A DNA stretch of 64,000 nt from Enhydrobacter sp. (GTDB taxonomy: Bacteria > Pseudomonadota > Alphaproteobacteria > Reyranellales > Reyranellaceae), in contig NZ_CP126889.1 of assembly GCF_030246845.1 (NCBI RefSeq), positions 2,785,001-2,849,000 of the forward strand, written 5' to 3'. This document shows positions 36,783 to 44,899 of this stretch, in pieces. The notes beneath the pieces were generated by a model. The model searched no databases, was not told where the DNA came from, and worked only from the letters and a program-made list of their open reading frames with translations. Both the position numbers and the translations under genes were made by a program. Within the stretch, counting starts at the first letter, position 1; every line of letters begins with the position of its first letter.

Positions 36783-37361
36783 ATGCCGCCCTGGCTTCAA
36801 ATTTCTTTTCGAAACATCGACGCATCGCCGGCCGTCGAGGCGAAGATCCGGGAGCGCGCACACGAACTCGAACAATTCGACGATCGGATCGTGAGCTGCC
36901 GCGTCGTGATCGAAGGGCGGCAACGCCGCCGCCATGGGGATCTCTATCATATTCGTGTCGATCTCAAGGTTCCGGGGAAGGAGATCGTGGTCAAGCGCGA
37001 CCCGCCTGAACACCGCGCTCACGAGGACATCTACGTGGCCGTGCGCGACTGCTTCGACTCCGTGCGCCGCCAGCTCGAGGATCACGTTCGCCGCTGGCGC
37101 GGCGATGTGAAGGCACATGAGGTTCCGGCACATGGTCGCATTGCGAGTCTGATCGCCGAAGGCGAGTACGGCTTCATCAACTCGGCAGACGGTACGGAAG
37201 TATACTTTCATCGCAATGCCGTCCCTGATCGCGGGTTCGGTCGCCTGAAAGTCGGGGACGAGGTCCACTTCATGCTGCATCCGGCAGAAGGCGAGAAAGG
37301 ACCGCAGGCAAGCACCGTCGTACCGGTCGGCAAGCATCATCTGACACCGGAACGATTCTAG
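36783..37361 (+). CDS. Ribosome hibernation factor (HPF/RaiA) fused to a cold-shock domain
   Basis: 192 residues. The HPF/RaiA-like fold (about 1-110) contains LQISFRNIDASPAVEAKIRE, and its end HEDIYVAVRDCFDSVRRQLE is typical of the family. A cold-shock domain (about 118-188) has the RNA-binding motifs YGFIN and VYFHR. The first part would sit in the decoding region and silence ribosomes; the second binds single-stranded RNA. Start 36783 is chosen because GGAGGG lies seven bases upstream and the family begins here. Regulation by low oxygen is inferred from the box. Confidence 0.92.
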   Translation: MPPWLQISFRNIDASPAVEAKIRERAHELEQFDDRIVSCRVVIEGRQRRRHGDLYHIRVDLKVPGKEIVVKRDPPEHRAHEDIYVAVRDCFDSVRRQLEDHVRRWRGDVKAHEVPAHGRIASLIAEGEYGFINSADGTEVYFHRNAVPDRGFGRLKVGDEVHFMLHPAEGEKGPQASTVVPVGKHHLTPERF

Positions 37362-37577
37362 CCGCCGTCGCTGGTCGTCGGCCGGATGCGCTTCGTCCTC
37401 GACACTGCCCGGCCCGAATTGGCCAGCGAACTTCGTCGGATGCTGGGCAATCTTGCCTTGGAAGATGCGGTTGCCACCGGACGCAAAATCCGTCGTTGCC
37501 GATAGAGCCTATTCCTCATCCTTTGCGTCAATTCTGATACGTACGTTCACGCCGCAGTGGCTTCGCCGATGATTGAT
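37362..37577. other. Intergenic stretch, no supported gene
   Basis: A 39-codon frame (37386-37505, starting MRFVLDTARPELASEL) is present but has no ribosome site and no recognised family. I do not count it as a gene. The rest is AT-richer than the surroundings and leads into the box at 37578. Confidence 0.5.
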
Positions 37578-37591
37578 TTGATTTGGATCAA
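37578..37591 (+). promoter_or_regulatory. Fnr/FixK-type box with no protein gene behind it
   Basis: TTGATTTGGATCAA is an exact TTGAT-N4-ATCAA match. The predicted start is near 37626, with AATAAA at 37614-37619 as a possible -10. The next protein gene is at 37867 and has its own box, and a terminator intervenes at 37686-37721. The target is therefore probably the candidate small RNA. Confidence 0.78.
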
Positions 37592-37625
37592 GGAAGCTTT
37601 CAGCAGCGTGGGAAATAAAGCTTGC

Positions 37626-37721
37626 ATCGGTTTGCGCCCCGCTAACCGATGCCGCGATGGTTCATGGTCGCGGTCAACCTTCCATCCCGCCCACCGCCTC
37701 CCGTCTGGGCGGGTTCTTTTT
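37626..37721 (+). ncRNA. Candidate oxygen-regulated small RNA, about 96 nt
   Basis: Hairpin 1 pairs GCATCGGTT (37624-37632) with AACCGATGC (37644-37652), nine perfect pairs. Hairpin 2 pairs CCGCGA (37652-37657) with TCGCGG (37668-37673). A single-stranded stretch with CCTTCC (37678-37683) follows, then an intrinsic terminator whose loop contains CCTCCC (37697-37702). Exposed CCU-rich motifs are a mark of alphaproteobacterial trans-acting RNAs that mask ribosome sites. The 5' end is inferred from the box and could be a few bases earlier. Compare FnrS of E. coli in concept, not in sequence. Alternative: a remnant leader of a lost gene. Confidence 0.6.
37686..37721 (+). terminator. Rho-independent terminator of the candidate small RNA
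   Basis: CCCGCCCA (37686-37693) pairs with TGGGCGGG (37706-37713), eight pairs with a 12-base loop, followed by TTCTTTTT. It lies 145 bases before the Hsp20 gene and upstream of that gene's own box, so it separates two transcription units. Confidence 0.8.
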
Positions 37722-37797
37722 CCGACCGCACGGAAGCGAACGGTGCCGCTGCAATCCGCGGGAGCTGGCCACTTGGAGGCGTGCACACCCCGCATAA

Positions 37798-37811
37798 TTG
37801 ATGCAGGTCAA
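37798..37811 (+). promoter_or_regulatory. Fnr/FixK-type box for hsp20-ppsA
   Basis: TTGATGCAGGTCAA is an exact match, identical to the box at 11117. The predicted start is near 37846, 21 bases before ATG 37867, with CCGGAGGGAAACG between. Confidence 0.82.
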
Positions 37812-37866
37812 TGTTTCCCGCGCTCGCTGCTCCATCTTGCGAGCGTAATCCAACCGGAGGGAAACG

Positions 37867-38391
37867 ATGACTGATACGACCAAGCTTCCAGTGAGCACCG
37901 AACAGAAAGGGGCGGAGGTGTGGCGGCCTTTCGAGACGTTGCGCCAGGAGGTCGATCGCCTGTTTGACGACTTCGGCGCCGAGTTCTGGCGGTCGCCTTT
38001 CCGGCGGTCGCTGTTCGATATCGGGCCCGCCTTCCGCAAGGTGATGACGGTCGGTGCCGTGCCACCTGTCGATGTCGTGGAGAAGGACGATGCCTACGAG
38101 GTGACGGCCGACGTACCGGGGTTCGACGAGAAAAACATCGAGATCAGGCTCGTCAACGGGACGCTCAGCATCAAGGGCGAACGCAAGTCGGAAAAGGAAG
38201 AGAAGAAGGAGGGGCGCTACCTCAGCGAGCGCGAGTTCGGTTCGTTCGAGCGCCGCTTCGAGCTCCCGGAGGGTGTCGATCCCGACAAGATCGAGGCCAG
38301 CCTGAAGAAGGGCGTCCTCACCGTGACGCTGCCTAAGAAGCCGGAGGCGCAGAAGCCGGCCAAGAAGATCGAGGTGAAATCCGCCGCCTGA
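37867..38391 (+). CDS. Small heat-shock protein, Hsp20/alpha-crystallin family
   Basis: 174 residues. The alpha-crystallin domain covers about 65-160, with VPPVDVVEKDDAYEVTADVP at its start, and the end has GVLTVTLPKK, the conserved G.L...LPK block. A helical N-terminal arm and a lysine-alanine tail flank it. ATP-independent holdase of unfolded proteins. GGAGGG precedes the ATG. Upstream of PEP synthase with a gap of about 140 bases. Confidence 0.95.
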   Translation: MTDTTKLPVSTEQKGAEVWRPFETLRQEVDRLFDDFGAEFWRSPFRRSLFDIGPAFRKVMTVGAVPPVDVVEKDDAYEVTADVPGFDEKNIEIRLVNGTLSIKGERKSEKEEKKEGRYLSEREFGSFERRFELPEGVDPDKIEASLKKGVLTVTLPKKPEAQKPAKKIEVKSAA

Positions 38392-38533
38392 GGCGGAATG
38401 GGGAGCCTGGCGGGTCGTGCAGCCGGCCCGCCAGATCCGACGGCTATAGATGAGCTTTCGAGTGCAAAGAGGAAGATCAACCAGCTGCGATCTGGTGTCG
38501 ACATCGTCAATTTGCCTCGGATTGGAGAAGACG

Positions 38534-40954
38534 GTGGGTCAGCCAAAGTACGTTCGTTGGCTCAGGGATCTGCGCTCGGAGGACATCGCGAGTGTCGGCG
38601 GCAAGAATGCGGCATTGGGCGAGCTTCACTCGGCGCTGCTGTCCCGGGACGTCAAGGTGCCGAATGGCTTTGCACTCTCCGCAGACGCCTATCGCGATGC
38701 CTTGACCGCCGCCAACGCCTGGCCCCGGCTGCGAACCTTGATGGCGGCGGTGCGACAGGACGACGTCGCAAGCCTGGCCGCCGCTGCAGCCGAGGCGCGT
38801 TCCATCGTGTATCGCGCCACCGGCACCGACGAGCTGTTGGCGCAGGTGGCCGGAAGCTACCGTGAACTCGAGCGGGAGTATGGAGCAGGGGTCGCCGTGG
38901 CAGTGCGCAGTTCAGCCACTGCGGAAGACCTGCCGACAGCGAGTTTCGCCGGCCAGCACGAGAGCTTCCTCAATGTCCGCGGCGCTCAGGACGTATTCGA
39001 AGCCTGCCGGCACTGCTTCGCTTCGGTCTTCACGGATCGGGCGATCGTCTATCGCAACGACAACGGCTTCGATCACCTGAAAATCGGGCTGTCGGTGGGC
39101 GTCATGAAGATGGTGCGTTCGGATCGCGCTGCCAGCGGCGTGGTCTTCACGCTGGATACGGAGTCGGGTTTCCGCGATGTCGTCTTCGTCACCGGCAGCT
39201 ACGGGCTGGGGGAGAACATCGTGCAGGGAAGGGTCGATCCCGACGAGTTCTACGTCCACAAGGCGACCTTTCGGCAAGGACGCCAGTGCGTGCTGCGTCG
39301 CCGGCTGGGCGCCAAGCAGCAGCGGCTGATCTACGGTGAAGATCGGAGGAGCGGCGGGACGCAGAACGTCGAGACACCGCCGGCCGACCGCGAGCGCTTC
39401 TGCATCACAGACCGCGAGGTCCTCGCCCTTGCAGGCTGCGCCTTGCGCATCGAGGACCATTTTTCGGGGCGCGCGGGCCATGCCGTGCCCATGGACATCG
39501 AATGGGCCAAGGACGGCGACGACAACGAGCTCTATATCGTCCAGGCCCGGCCTGAGACAGTGGCCTCCCGCCGCAAGACCGGCGTCTTCGAAAGCTATCG
39601 CCTCAAGGGGAGCGGCACCGTTCTGCTGACAGGCAGAGCCGTCGGCGAGAGAGTGGCGAGCGGGCCGATCCGGCGCGTGATGGGCGCACAGGATCTGGCC
39701 AAGTTCCAGGCAGGCGAGGTCCTGGTGGCCGACGTCACGAGCCCGGACTGGGAGCCGGTCATGAAGGGCGCATCGGCCATCGTGACGAACCGTGGCGGGC
39801 GCACGTGCCATGCAGCGATCGTCGCCCGCGAGCTGGGCATCCCCGCCATTGTCGGCGCCGAGGGTGCGACGACTGCCTTGGCCGATGGGGATGTCGTCAC
39901 CGTGTCCTGCGTCGAGGGCGAGACTGGGCGCGTCTATCGCGGCGCACTGCCCTTCGAGGTGGCGACGCTCGACCTCTCGTCGGTCGCTCGCCCGCGCACC
40001 GCCATCATGGTCAATCTCGGCAACCCGGATCTCGCCTTCAAGACGGCGCTGCGGCCCAACGACGGTGTCGGCCTCGCGCGCATCGAATTCATCGTCAGCG
40101 AGCACATCGGTGTCCACCCTATGGCGCTGGCCGAGCCGGAAAAGGTGACATCTGCCGCCGACCGCGACGCGATCGCCCGGCTCGCCGGGCATCATGCGTG
40201 TCCGGCCGACTTCTTCGTCGAGCGGCTTTCCGAGGGTGTGGGCACGATCGCGGCGGCCTTCTATCCGAAGCCGGTGATCGTCCGCCTGTCCGATTTCAAG
40301 ACCAACGAGTACGCTAAGCTGATCGGCGGTGCCGATTTCGAGCCCAGGGAGGAGAACCCGATGCTGGGCTTCCGTGGGGCGGCCCGCTATGCCCATCGCG
40401 CCTATGCCGCCGGCTTCGCCCTCGAATGCGCCTCTCTCGCGCGGGTACGGGAAGAGATGGGCCTCGACAACCTCAAGATCATGATCCCGTTCTGTCGGCG
40501 CGTGCAGGAGGCACGCAAGGTGCTCGCGGCTTTGGCGGACAACGGCCTGGCGCGCGGCCAGCTCGGCCTGGAGGTCTATCTGATGTGCGAGATCCCCAAC
40601 AATGTGATCCAGATAGACGCCTTCTCGGAGCTTTTCGACGGTTTTTCGATTGGCTCGAACGACCTTACCCAGCTCACCCTGGGGGTGGACCGCGACTCCG
40701 AGATCGTCGCCTTCGACTTCGACGAGCGCGATCCCGGCATGCTCGAGATGTTCCGGCTGGCGATAACGGGCGCTCATCGCAACGGACGCCATATCGGCAT
40801 TTGCGGCGAAGCGCCCGCGACCTATCCGGAGATCGCGTCCTTCCTGACACGAATCGGCATCGATTCGATGAGCGTCAATGCCGAAAGCGTGCCACACATC
40901 ATGCGTGTCGTGCACGATGCCGAACAGATCATTCGCCTCAAGCAGATCGTCTAG
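38534..40954 (+). CDS. ppsA: Phosphoenolpyruvate synthase
   Basis: 806 residues, close to the family's 790. ATP-grasp domain (about 1-340, with VAVRSSATAEDLPTASFAGQ), the phosphohistidine domain with GGRTCHAAIVARELGIPAIV, and the C-terminal PEP/pyruvate barrel with LMCEIPNNV, GSNDLTQLTLGVDRD and ICGEAPATYP, which holds the catalytic Cys. Makes PEP from pyruvate with ATP, or could run toward pyruvate when energy is scarce. A GTG at 38534 with GGAGA upstream is chosen; the frame opens at ATG 38450 but those residues do not fit the family. Probably read through from hsp20. Confidence 0.93.
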   Translation: MGQPKYVRWLRDLRSEDIASVGGKNAALGELHSALLSRDVKVPNGFALSADAYRDALTAANAWPRLRTLMAAVRQDDVASLAAAAAEARSIVYRATGTDELLAQVAGSYRELEREYGAGVAVAVRSSATAEDLPTASFAGQHESFLNVRGAQDVFEACRHCFASVFTDRAIVYRNDNGFDHLKIGLSVGVMKMVRSDRAASGVVFTLDTESGFRDVVFVTGSYGLGENIVQGRVDPDEFYVHKATFRQGRQCVLRRRLGAKQQRLIYGEDRRSGGTQNVETPPADRERFCITDREVLALAGCALRIEDHFSGRAGHAVPMDIEWAKDGDDNELYIVQARPETVASRRKTGVFESYRLKGSGTVLLTGRAVGERVASGPIRRVMGAQDLAKFQAGEVLVADVTSPDWEPVMKGASAIVTNRGGRTCHAAIVARELGIPAIVGAEGATTALADGDVVTVSCVEGETGRVYRGALPFEVATLDLSSVARPRTAIMVNLGNPDLAFKTALRPNDGVGLARIEFIVSEHIGVHPMALAEPEKVTSAADRDAIARLAGHHACPADFFVERLSEGVGTIAAAFYPKPVIVRLSDFKTNEYAKLIGGADFEPREENPMLGFRGAARYAHRAYAAGFALECASLARVREEMGLDNLKIMIPFCRRVQEARKVLAALADNGLARGQLGLEVYLMCEIPNNVIQIDAFSELFDGFSIGSNDLTQLTLGVDRDSEIVAFDFDERDPGMLEMFRLAITGAHRNGRHIGICGEAPATYPEIASFLTRIGIDSMSVNAESVPHIMRVVHDAEQIIRLKQIV

Positions 40955-41005
40955 CTCCGCGTCGTCTTGCCAGGCAACTCGCTCGACGCCGCAAGCGAAA
41001 AAGCC

Positions 41006-41227
41006 ATGCCCTACGCCTCCAATGATCAACTGCCGTCTTCCGTGCGCGATCATCTGCCGCCGCACGCGCAGGACATCTATCGCGAGGCGTTCAATCACGC
41101 ATGGGCAAGCTATGCCCACAGTGGTCGTCAGGATCAGATCGCCCATCGCGTGGCATGGGCGGCGGTCAAGCGCCGGTATCACAAGGATCCGGCCGGGATT
41201 TGGCGGACGGACGGCGACCGGCTATGA
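41006..41227 (+). CDS. ChaB-family protein
   Basis: 73 residues matching ChaB throughout: SNDQLPSSVRDHLPPHAQDI then YREAFNHAWASYAHSG and VAWAAVKRRYHKD. ChaB is annotated as a regulator of the cation antiporter ChaA, but its function is poorly tested. Start at MPYASNDQ fits the family; an upstream ATG at 40967 would add a non-homologous segment. Only a weak ribosome site is seen. It ends overlapping the convergent host-attachment-family gene by six bases. Confidence 0.88.
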   Translation: MPYASNDQLPSSVRDHLPPHAQDIYREAFNHAWASYAHSGRQDQIAHRVAWAAVKRRYHKDPAGIWRTDGDRL

Positions 41228-41719
41228 CCGGGCGCGCCGGCTCGCCGAGGCAATTGGCCGGAGCCGTGGGGCGAGGTGCGTCAGGAGGCTGGCCGCCGTT
41301 TCGTTCGTAAGATCCTTGGCGATCTCCAGGCGAACGCGCGCCCGGACGTTCTTGGATAGAAGACCACGCAGCTCGCCGAGACTGCGGCGCGGCAATACAA
41401 GGACAAGATCGTCAAACTCCTGCTGCATGCAGGCCGAGTCGAGCGCATTGGCAAGCGCAGCCATGAAACGGTGCTTCTCGAGCTTTTGATAGTCGTGCGG
41501 CGGCTCGAGTGCATGCCGCGCACCGCTGCGCGACGAACTGTAGCTGCGGCCGGGCTTGTCGCTCTTGAGTTCATGCGCCCGTTGGCGGCTGTCGGGCGAA
41601 ACCATGTCGGCCTTCCGTACCGAGACGAGCTTCTTCAAGTCGTCGCCCGTCTTGAAGAAGCGTCCGCGAGCACCATCGGCGACGACAATCCAGGTCGTGG
41701 AGCGCTTTGGCTTGATCAT
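41222..41719 (-). CDS. Host attachment-family protein
   Basis: 165 residues. TTWIVVADGARGRFFKTGDD at the N-terminus, a charged central part and the C-terminal VLVLPRRSLGELRGLLSKNV match the family annotated as required for attachment to host cells, related in fold to eRF1/baeRF-type RNA-binding proteins. The original attachment role is from Agrobacterium; the biochemical role is unknown. It lies four bases after the DUF2267 gene and shares its promoter. Confidence 0.85.
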   Translation of the reverse strand: MIKPKRSTTWIVVADGARGRFFKTGDDLKKLVSVRKADMVSPDSRQRAHELKSDKPGRSYSSSRSGARHALEPPHDYQKLEKHRFMAALANALDSACMQQEFDDLVLVLPRRSLGELRGLLSKNVRARVRLEIAKDLTNETAASLLTHLAPRLRPIASASRRARS

Positions 41720-41723
41720 CGAT

Positions 41724-42158
41724 TCACCAGTGCTCGGGCCACAGGTTGAGTGCCTCGTGTGGCAGGAGCCTCCTGAGCTTCACAATCTCTCCGTCATCGA
41801 GGCACTGGCTCATGACGGAAAAGCAGGCCCGCGCCGCCTCGGCCGCGTCGATCCGGCTGTCGCGCGGCATCTCGGCGGCGACATGATCGACGAAATCGGC
41901 CAAATGGCGCTCTCGGGTGGGTGTGGCGGCGGGATGCCAACCTTCGTAGTAGGCGCCGCGCAACAGCATCGGCATTTGGGCGCCAAGGTGGGCCGCGTTG
42001 TCGACGCCGATCCGGTCGCGGACGGCATGGAGAGCGCCGCGCAAGGCGCCGAAGGCTGCGTGCCGATCGTCGACTCCAAGTTCGCCCATCATCAGCTTCA
42101 ACCAGTGATTGGTCTCCTGAAGTGTGGTATCGAACACGCCCAGACCGGTTGCGCTCAT
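41724..42158 (-). CDS. DUF2267 protein
   Basis: 144 residues, helical, with FDTTLQETNHWLKLMMGELG, AAFGALRGALHAVRDRIG and AAHLGAQMPMLLRGAYYEGW, all DUF2267 blocks. Function unknown. AAAGGAGGA lies five bases before ATG 42158, a near-perfect ribosome site. The box at 42215 predicts a 22-base leader. First of a two-gene leftward operon. Confidence 0.9.
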   Translation of the reverse strand: MSATGLGVFDTTLQETNHWLKLMMGELGVDDRHAAFGALRGALHAVRDRIGVDNAAHLGAQMPMLLRGAYYEGWHPAATPTRERHLADFVDHVAAEMPRDSRIDAAEAARACFSVMSQCLDDGEIVKLRRLLPHEALNLWPEHW

Positions 42159-42214
42159 GGTTCCTCCTTTTGCGGTACGCGAAACCATGTTTACCGCCAT
42201 CACGCCGGTGCGGA

Positions 42215-42228
42215 TTGATCTCGATCAA
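42215..42228. promoter_or_regulatory. Fnr/FixK-type box for the DUF2267 operon
   Basis: TTGATCTCGATCAA is an exact TTGAT-N4-ATCAA match. The predicted leftward start is near 42180, 22 bases before ATG 42158. Confidence 0.82.
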
Positions 42229-42257
42229 TCGAGGTGAGCGTGGATGTGCCCGCGCGG

Positions 42258-42271
42258 TTGACTTGGGTCAA
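42258..42271. promoter_or_regulatory. Fnr/FixK-type box for the magnesium-type ATPase
   Basis: TTGACTTGGGTCAA is an exact TTGAY-N4-RTCAA match. The predicted rightward start is near 42306, 21 bases before ATG 42327. With the box at 42215 it forms a back-to-back divergent pair. Confidence 0.82.
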
Positions 42272-42326
42272 AGTCGCGACCCGATCCGGGCGGCTTACAT
42301 GAGACCGCCATGCAAATTGCGATGCC

Positions 42327-44873
42327 ATGCAGTTGCGCGCGATCGTGAACACCCCCAGCGTCTTCTGGACACAGGACGAAGCGGCTCTGTGCGCGTCGTT
42401 GGCGTGTGGCGTTGGCGGCCTCGACAGTATCGAGGCGGAACGGCGTATCGCGCAATTCGGCCCGAACAGCGATGTTACCGGCAAACGTGTCGGGGTGCTT
42501 TCAGCGGCACTCCGACGCCTCCTCGAACCGCTCTGCCTGATCCTGCTCGTGGCGGCGGGGGTCTCCATCGCAACGGGCGATGAAGCGGGCGGCACGATCA
42601 TCGTCGCGATCCTGGTGTTCTCGATCGGCCTCGACACCTTTCAGGAAGGCCGCGCCGCGAAGGCAGCAGAGTTGCTGCGCCAGTCGGTGGCGTTGAAGGC
42701 GGAGGTAAAGCGCGACGGTATTTTCAGGACCGTTCCGGTCGAGTCGGTGGTGCCGGGCGACATCGTGCGGGTGCGCGCCGGCGATATCGTTCCGGCGGAC
42801 GGACGGATACTGCAAGCCATCGGCTTCACCGCCAACGAGGCCGCCTTGACGGGCGAGCCTTATCCCGTGGAGAAGCGGCCTGGCGCCGTGGATTCACACA
42901 ATGCAGCGGATGCATCCAACGCCCTGTTCCGCGGCGCCGTCGCCCAGACCGGAGAAGCGACCGCGTTGGTCGTTGCCACCGGAAGATCGACCTTGTTCGG
43001 CACAGCAGCCTTTGCACTCGCCGAGGCCGAGCAGGCATCGTCTTTCCAGCGCGACCTCCATGCGTTCGGGCTCATGGTGGCGCGCCTCATCATTGCTCTG
43101 ATCGTGCTGATTCTCGCAGCGCATGTCCTGTTCGGCCGGCCGGTTCTTCAGTCGCTGATGTTCGCGGTCGCCTTGGCGGTTGGCCTGACGCCCGAGCTGC
43201 TACCGATGATCACCACAGTCACCCTGTCGCGAGGCGCCTTGCGCATGGCTCAACGCAAGGTGATCGTGAAGCGTCTGACATCGATTCACGATCTCGGGGC
43301 GATGACGGTGCTGTGCACCGACAAGACGGGAACGCTGACATCGGCCAGGATCACGCTGGCGCAAAGCCTCGACGGGGCCGGCAACCCGGATACCCGTCCA
43401 GTCCGCCTGGGCGGTATCTCGGCGGTGCTGGCCGGCGATCGCGGTGCGCTCGACGCGGCCCTGATCGCAGCCTGCGGCGATGTGGCAGGCTGGACCCTGA
43501 TCGGCCGCCAGCCATTCGACTTCAACCGGCGCGTCGGCGCGGTGGTGGCCGACGGACCCGAGGGCAGGGTCCTGATCTGCAAGGGCGCCCCCGAGTCGGT
43601 ATTGGCACTCTGCAACAGCACTCGTGCGTCGGGGCGTGTATCGACCCTGGGCGCCACCGAACGGGCGGCAGCATTGGCCCGCGTGCAGATGTTGGCGGAT
43701 CAGGGGTTGCGCGCTGTCGCGGTGGCGACGCGGCCGTGGAACGGCCAGCCGCATGATCCACAGCCGGCCGACGAAGCCGAGCTGGTCTACCAGGGGCTTT
43801 GTGTGTTCTCCGATCCGCCGAAGGCGACGTCGGCTGCAGCGATCGCCCGCCTCGCGGCCTGCGGGGTGCAGGTGAAGATCTTGTCCGGCGACGATCCGGT
43901 CGTGGTCAAACGGTTGGCGGGCCAGGTGGGATTGAATGTGCCGACCGTGTTGATGGGCGCCGAGGTTGGCCGGTTGGACGACCAGGCCCTCGCCTTGCGG
44001 GCGCGGACGGTACACGCCTTCGGCCGGCTTACGCCCGATCAGAAGGCGCGCTTGGTGAGAGCGCTTCGGACATCGGGCGACATCGTGGGCTATCTGGGCG
44101 ACGGCATAAACGACGCGCCTGCCTTGAAGGCCGCGGATGTCGGCCTTTCGGTCGAAGGCGCCACCGGCGTCGCCCAGGCGGCGGCCGACATGATTCTGCT
44201 GGCGCCCGATCTCGAAGTCGTCGCAGACGGGGTCGAGGAGGGCCGACGGACCTTCGTCAACATTCTGAAGTATGTGCGCATGGGGGCGAGCTCGAACTTC
44301 GGCAATATGCTGTCGATGGCAGCGGCCTCGCTGTTCCTGCCATTCCTGCCGATGTTGCCGATCCAGATCCTGCTCAACAACCTGATCTACGATGTTTCCG
44401 AGATCGGCATTCCCTTCGACACGGTGCGGCGAGAAGCGATCGCGGAGCCCCAGATCTGGGACGGTGCCGCCTTGTTGCGCTTCACCCTTGTCATGGGGCC
44501 CCTGTCGTCGGCATTCGATCTTTTGACCTTCGCCGCCCTGCGGCTGATATTTGATGCCGACCCCGATACCTTTCGCACGGCATGGTTCGTGGAATCGATG
44601 GCGACCCAGATTCTGGTGATCTTTCTCATCCGGACCAATGGATGGCCGTGGAACAATCGTCCTCATCCCTTGCTGACCGTCTCGTCGCTCGGCGCATTGA
44701 CGGTCGCGATGATCCTGCCGTTCTCGACCCCGGGGGCCTGGTTCGGCTTTGCTCCGCTGTCGCTGCCGCTCGCCGCCTGCATCGGACTGCTGGTGGCGAT
44801 ATACCTCGCCGCGGCGGAAGTCCTGAAGCGTCTGGCCGTTCGTCCTCGCCCGCCCGGGCGCTTCGGCGCCTGA
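42327..44873 (+). CDS. P-type ATPase, magnesium-transporting (MgtA-like, P3B)
   Basis: 848 residues. The phosphorylation motif LCTDKTGTLT, the actuator loop TGEPYPVE (in place of TGES), the nucleotide-site KGAPE and hinge GDGINDAPA are present, with about ten membrane spans. TPELLPMITTVTLSRGAL in the fourth span and NLIYDVSEIGIPFD in the sixth are MgtA/MgtB features, so magnesium uptake is the likely role. The ATG lies in a region with no strong ribosome site, but the predicted transcript fits. Convergent with the other P-type ATPase gene. Confidence 0.88.
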   Translation: MQLRAIVNTPSVFWTQDEAALCASLACGVGGLDSIEAERRIAQFGPNSDVTGKRVGVLSAALRRLLEPLCLILLVAAGVSIATGDEAGGTIIVAILVFSIGLDTFQEGRAAKAAELLRQSVALKAEVKRDGIFRTVPVESVVPGDIVRVRAGDIVPADGRILQAIGFTANEAALTGEPYPVEKRPGAVDSHNAADASNALFRGAVAQTGEATALVVATGRSTLFGTAAFALAEAEQASSFQRDLHAFGLMVARLIIALIVLILAAHVLFGRPVLQSLMFAVALAVGLTPELLPMITTVTLSRGALRMAQRKVIVKRLTSIHDLGAMTVLCTDKTGTLTSARITLAQSLDGAGNPDTRPVRLGGISAVLAGDRGALDAALIAACGDVAGWTLIGRQPFDFNRRVGAVVADGPEGRVLICKGAPESVLALCNSTRASGRVSTLGATERAAALARVQMLADQGLRAVAVATRPWNGQPHDPQPADEAELVYQGLCVFSDPPKATSAAAIARLAACGVQVKILSGDDPVVVKRLAGQVGLNVPTVLMGAEVGRLDDQALALRARTVHAFGRLTPDQKARLVRALRTSGDIVGYLGDGINDAPALKAADVGLSVEGATGVAQAAADMILLAPDLEVVADGVEEGRRTFVNILKYVRMGASSNFGNMLSMAAASLFLPFLPMLPIQILLNNLIYDVSEIGIPFDTVRREAIAEPQIWDGAALLRFTLVMGPLSSAFDLLTFAALRLIFDADPDTFRTAWFVESMATQILVIFLIRTNGWPWNNRPHPLLTVSSLGALTVAMILPFSTPGAWFGFAPLSLPLAACIGLLVAIYLAAAEVLKRLAVRPRPPGRFGA

Positions 44874-44899
44874 GCGGTGTTCCCGCGGCGCCTCGGGCA

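Noticed and set aside
37386..37505. 39-codon frame between the hibernation factor and the candidate RNA
   Set aside because: No ribosome site, no recognised family, and it ends before the promoter box.
38912..41182. 756-codon open frame antisense to PEP synthase
   Set aside because: The opposite strand encodes a complete PEP synthase with catalytic motifs. The antisense product is His/Asp/Arg-rich with no fold.
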